Shown here one piece after another: positions 4,821-6,454 of a stretch of 6,454 nt of DNA (positions are counted from its first letter, which is position 1; each line of letters begins with the position of its first letter). A program made the translations under genes and the position numbers. The DNA is from an uncultured Collinsella sp. (GTDB lineage: Bacteria; Actinomycetota; Coriobacteriia; Coriobacteriales; Coriobacteriaceae), in the NCBI GenBank assembly GCA_900551635.1, contig URWQ01000088.1:1-6454 (forward strand), read 5' to 3'. The notes under the pieces were generated by a model that made no database searches, had not been told where the DNA came from, and worked only from the letters and a program-made list of their open reading frames with translations.

Positions 4821-5930
4821 TTAGGCGGGTTTAAGCCCAAAACACGCCCGCAGCGTGTTAAGCAGCGCCTCTTGCTTTTTCCTGCGGGCATCGACACGAT
4901 TCCGGTACCGCTTTCGCATACGCTGGTGCATGCGCCATGCGAGTGCTTCCATCGCTTCCATGTCACAGAGCATTTCGTTGTTGACCGTCGCGACCTCGAT
5001 TCCCATAGTAATCAAGCCCGTGTTGCGTTTTTCATCATGGATACGTCCCCTCCGGGAGGAATGGCCCAGCTCACCGTTGTATTCCAGGTCAAACTGGGCT
5101 GCTTCCTGATACGCATCGCAAACTGCATGCGGCATCCCCGAGATTGCCTGCGCACGGTCATCGAACTCGATCTTGTAGTCGGTCTTAAAAGGACCACAGG
5201 CAAATCCGCCATAGGAAAACGGAAGCGAAAACAGAGCGAGCATGATGCACTCCATGGGCGAGCGCAGGTTTTCTGACAGGTAGGGACACAGGCGCAGCAG
5301 CTGTTTGGCCACATTCCCCTTGCATGCCGCGAGGTAATCTACCAGGCAATCGGGTGTCAGCACGGACTCGACCTCAAAGTAACCGACATCTGGCGGCTGG
5401 TCTTTGTCCTTTGCCAATTTGTTCACGACAGGCGAGGTGTAGGGAGGCAGATACTTCCCGCGGTCACTCAGCGAAATCTTAGAGCACAGCTCCTGGGCCA
5501 GGGCAAATGCCTGGATGCAGCCGACCTCGCGCGCGACGGCTACGCAAAGGGCCTCGGGAGATAGACTGTACACCCCCGGTTCCACCTCTAGAATCGAGCC
5601 GGCGGGCAACTCGGAGCATACGGACCAGCTCACGCCAAGAATACGGCGGCGCTGCGCTGCAGACCCTACCAGCAAGCACAAATCCTCTTGCGCCTCGCCG
5701 CTTGCGGCCCCAATCCGCACCAAATCGGGAAGATAGATGTCCTCGGTCGAGGGCGACGATGTGCGCAGCACACGGCGCTCTTCATCGGGATTAAGGTCCT
5801 TCCAGCTTATGTAGCCCATCTGCCGGCGCTCGGCGCGCATCATGTGTAGCGCCGAGGCGCCAGTTAGGATTACGGAAGCCGCTAGCTGCTCTTTTGTCGG
5901 TTTGTTGCACCACCTGATTGTTACCGCCAC
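4821..5930 (-). CDS. Hypothetical protein with C-terminal DUF559/Vsr-like nuclease-fold domain (AbiEi-like layout)
   Basis: Function unknown. The 369 residues resemble a family I associate with Coriobacteriia. It has an N-terminal 'G-x-SAL-x-x-x-R' segment (about 24-34) and a middle region with LPAGSILEVEPGVYSLSPE (about 108-126). From SPME (224-227) a C-terminal domain shows LPFSYGGF, DYKIEFDD, FDLEYNGELGH (280-290) and D299-R302-L306-G310. This matches the DUF559/Vsr layout of E-x-D-G-x-x-H then D-x-x-R-x-x-x-L-x-x-x-G, within the PD-(D/E)XK nuclease superfamily. Here Asn replaces the Asp of the D-G pair, so activity is uncertain. I prefer the GTG at 5928-5930: AGGGG lies 8 nt before it and overlaps the upstream comF stop, suggesting translational coupling. 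A TTG at 5948 and ATGs at 5843, 5840 and 5819 are alternatives with weaker sites. The C-terminus is strongly basic (about 334-360). Related layouts occur in AbiEi-type antitoxins, but no partner toxin is visible. Confidence 0.8.
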   Translation of the reverse strand: MAVTIRWCNKPTKEQLAASVILTGASALHMMRAERRQMGYISWKDLNPDEERRVLRTSSPSTEDIYLPDLVRIGAASGEAQEDLCLLVGSAAQRRRILGVSWSVCSELPAGSILEVEPGVYSLSPEALCVAVAREVGCIQAFALAQELCSKISLSDRGKYLPPYTSPVVNKLAKDKDQPPDVGYFEVESVLTPDCLVDYLAACKGNVAKQLLRLCPYLSENLRSPMECIMLALFSLPFSYGGFACGPFKTDYKIEFDDRAQAISGMPHAVCDAYQEAAQFDLEYNGELGHSSRRGRIHDEKRNTGLITMGIEVATVNNEMLCDMEAMEALAWRMHQRMRKRYRNRVDARRKKQEALLNTLRACFGLKPA

Positions 5931-5941
5931 ATGAATCACCC

Positions 5942-6454
5942 CTACCAAACACGTGCGATAGCAAGGCCATCGACTGCCGCAGCGCCGGCGCGCTTGAGTT
6001 CCGCCGAAGCCGCGGCCATCGTCGCGCCCGTGGTGATAACGTCATCGATAAGCAGCAGGTGGCGGCCGTGCACGTCCTCAACCGTCTCATACATGCCTTG
6101 GGCACGCTCGCGGCGCTCCTCACGACCGAGTTCGCGCTGGTCGCCATGGCCGTACTTGACCAGGGCGTCCAGCAACGGCACGCCCGACAGCTCGCAAAAT
6201 GGGCGCGCAATGGCCTCCATATGATCAAAACCACGCCGCCGAAACGCTACCGCCGTCGCAGGCACAAACACCACCGCATCCGCACCGGACAGCACACCTC
6301 CATAGCGATCGGGCGCTACGACCTGGGCATGCAGGGCGGTGTCGTAGAGCAGCTCCGCCAGATACGGAGCCAGACGTCGCTCGCCCGCATCCTTGTACGC
6401 TTTAATGATGCGCGGCAGCGGATGCGCATAGACGGCGCACGCCAGGCAGCGGTC
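5942..6454 (-). CDS. comFC: ComF family protein (phosphoribosyltransferase-like competence protein), 5' end cut by window edge
   Basis: ComF-family proteins have a PRTase-type fold and support uptake of single-stranded DNA in natural transformation; the biochemical activity in this lineage is not established. 170 residues are visible, open to the right edge. At the cut end a CxxC (visible residues 3-6) is probably the second half of the N-terminal zinc-binding site. RIIKAYKDAGERRLAPYLAELL (15-36) matches the family's R-x-x-K-Y segment. VPATAVAFRRRGFDHMEAIA (64-83) is the RGFN-type motif with Asp for Asn. Q106-L109-R114 is the Q-x-x-L-x-x-x-x-R region, and LLLIDDVITTGAT (133-145) is the PRPP-binding loop. 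It ends in TAG and is followed 11 nt later by the GTG of the next gene. About 60-70 N-terminal residues are missing from the window. Confidence 0.94.
   Translation of the reverse strand, partial: DRCLACAVYAHPLPRIIKAYKDAGERRLAPYLAELLYDTALHAQVVAPDRYGGVLSGADAVVFVPATAVAFRRRGFDHMEAIARPFCELSGVPLLDALVKYGHGDQRELGREERRERAQGMYETVEDVHGRHLLLIDDVITTGATMAAASAELKRAGAAAVDGLAIARVW

Noticed and set aside
1..6454. CRISPR array, tRNA, rRNA, tmRNA, SRP RNA or RNase P RNA
   Set aside because: No evenly spaced repeat series was seen. None of the recognisable core motifs of these RNAs appears on either strand, including in the 4098-4413 region.

Overview
The window reads as GC-rich (roughly 58-60% by eye) bacterial chromosome. 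All six substantial genes lie on the minus strand. The protein types, and especially the coriobacterial-looking nuclease-fold family at 4821-5930, point to Actinomycetota, class Coriobacteriia, most likely Collinsella or a close relative. This is an inference from protein content; no rRNA or other marker gene is present.

Reading in the direction of transcription (right to left): (1) the 3' part of a ComF-family competence/phosphoribosyltransferase-like gene, cut by the right edge (5942-6454). (2) A probable translationally coupled gene for a protein with a C-terminal DUF559/Vsr-like nuclease-fold domain (4821-5930). (3) An AT-rich 217-bp block (4570-4786) bounded by 47-bp imperfect inverted repeats, next to two abutting stem-loops (4521-4568). 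(4) A promoter with a perfect TATAAT (4420-4448), followed immediately by about 310 nt of RNA that can be closed by its own terminal helix (4098-4409). I interpret this as a structured noncoding RNA, possibly of the raiA-motif class because it lies between comF and hpf. (5) An orphan solute-binding lipoprotein directly downstream of that RNA (3063-4070), ending at an intrinsic terminator (2963-2996). (6) The long-form ribosome hibernation factor hpf (2161-2745) with its own upstream region and a terminator (2100-2131). (7) A DegV-family fatty-acid-binding protein (1128-2081). (8) A beta-hydroxyacid dehydrogenase of the 2-hydroxy-3-oxopropionate reductase type with an unusual His/Cys-rich C-terminal tail, cut by the left edge (1-1029).

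The genes do not form one pathway. The comF and hpf pair is a recurrent neighbourhood in Gram-positive bacteria. Here the two are separated by the nuclease-like gene, the repeat block, the structured RNA and the lipoprotein. The most interesting items are the structured RNA with its own promoter, the palindromic repeat block, and the metal-binding-like tail on the dehydrogenase. I found no tRNA, rRNA, CRISPR array, transposase or integrase, and no convincing plus-strand gene.
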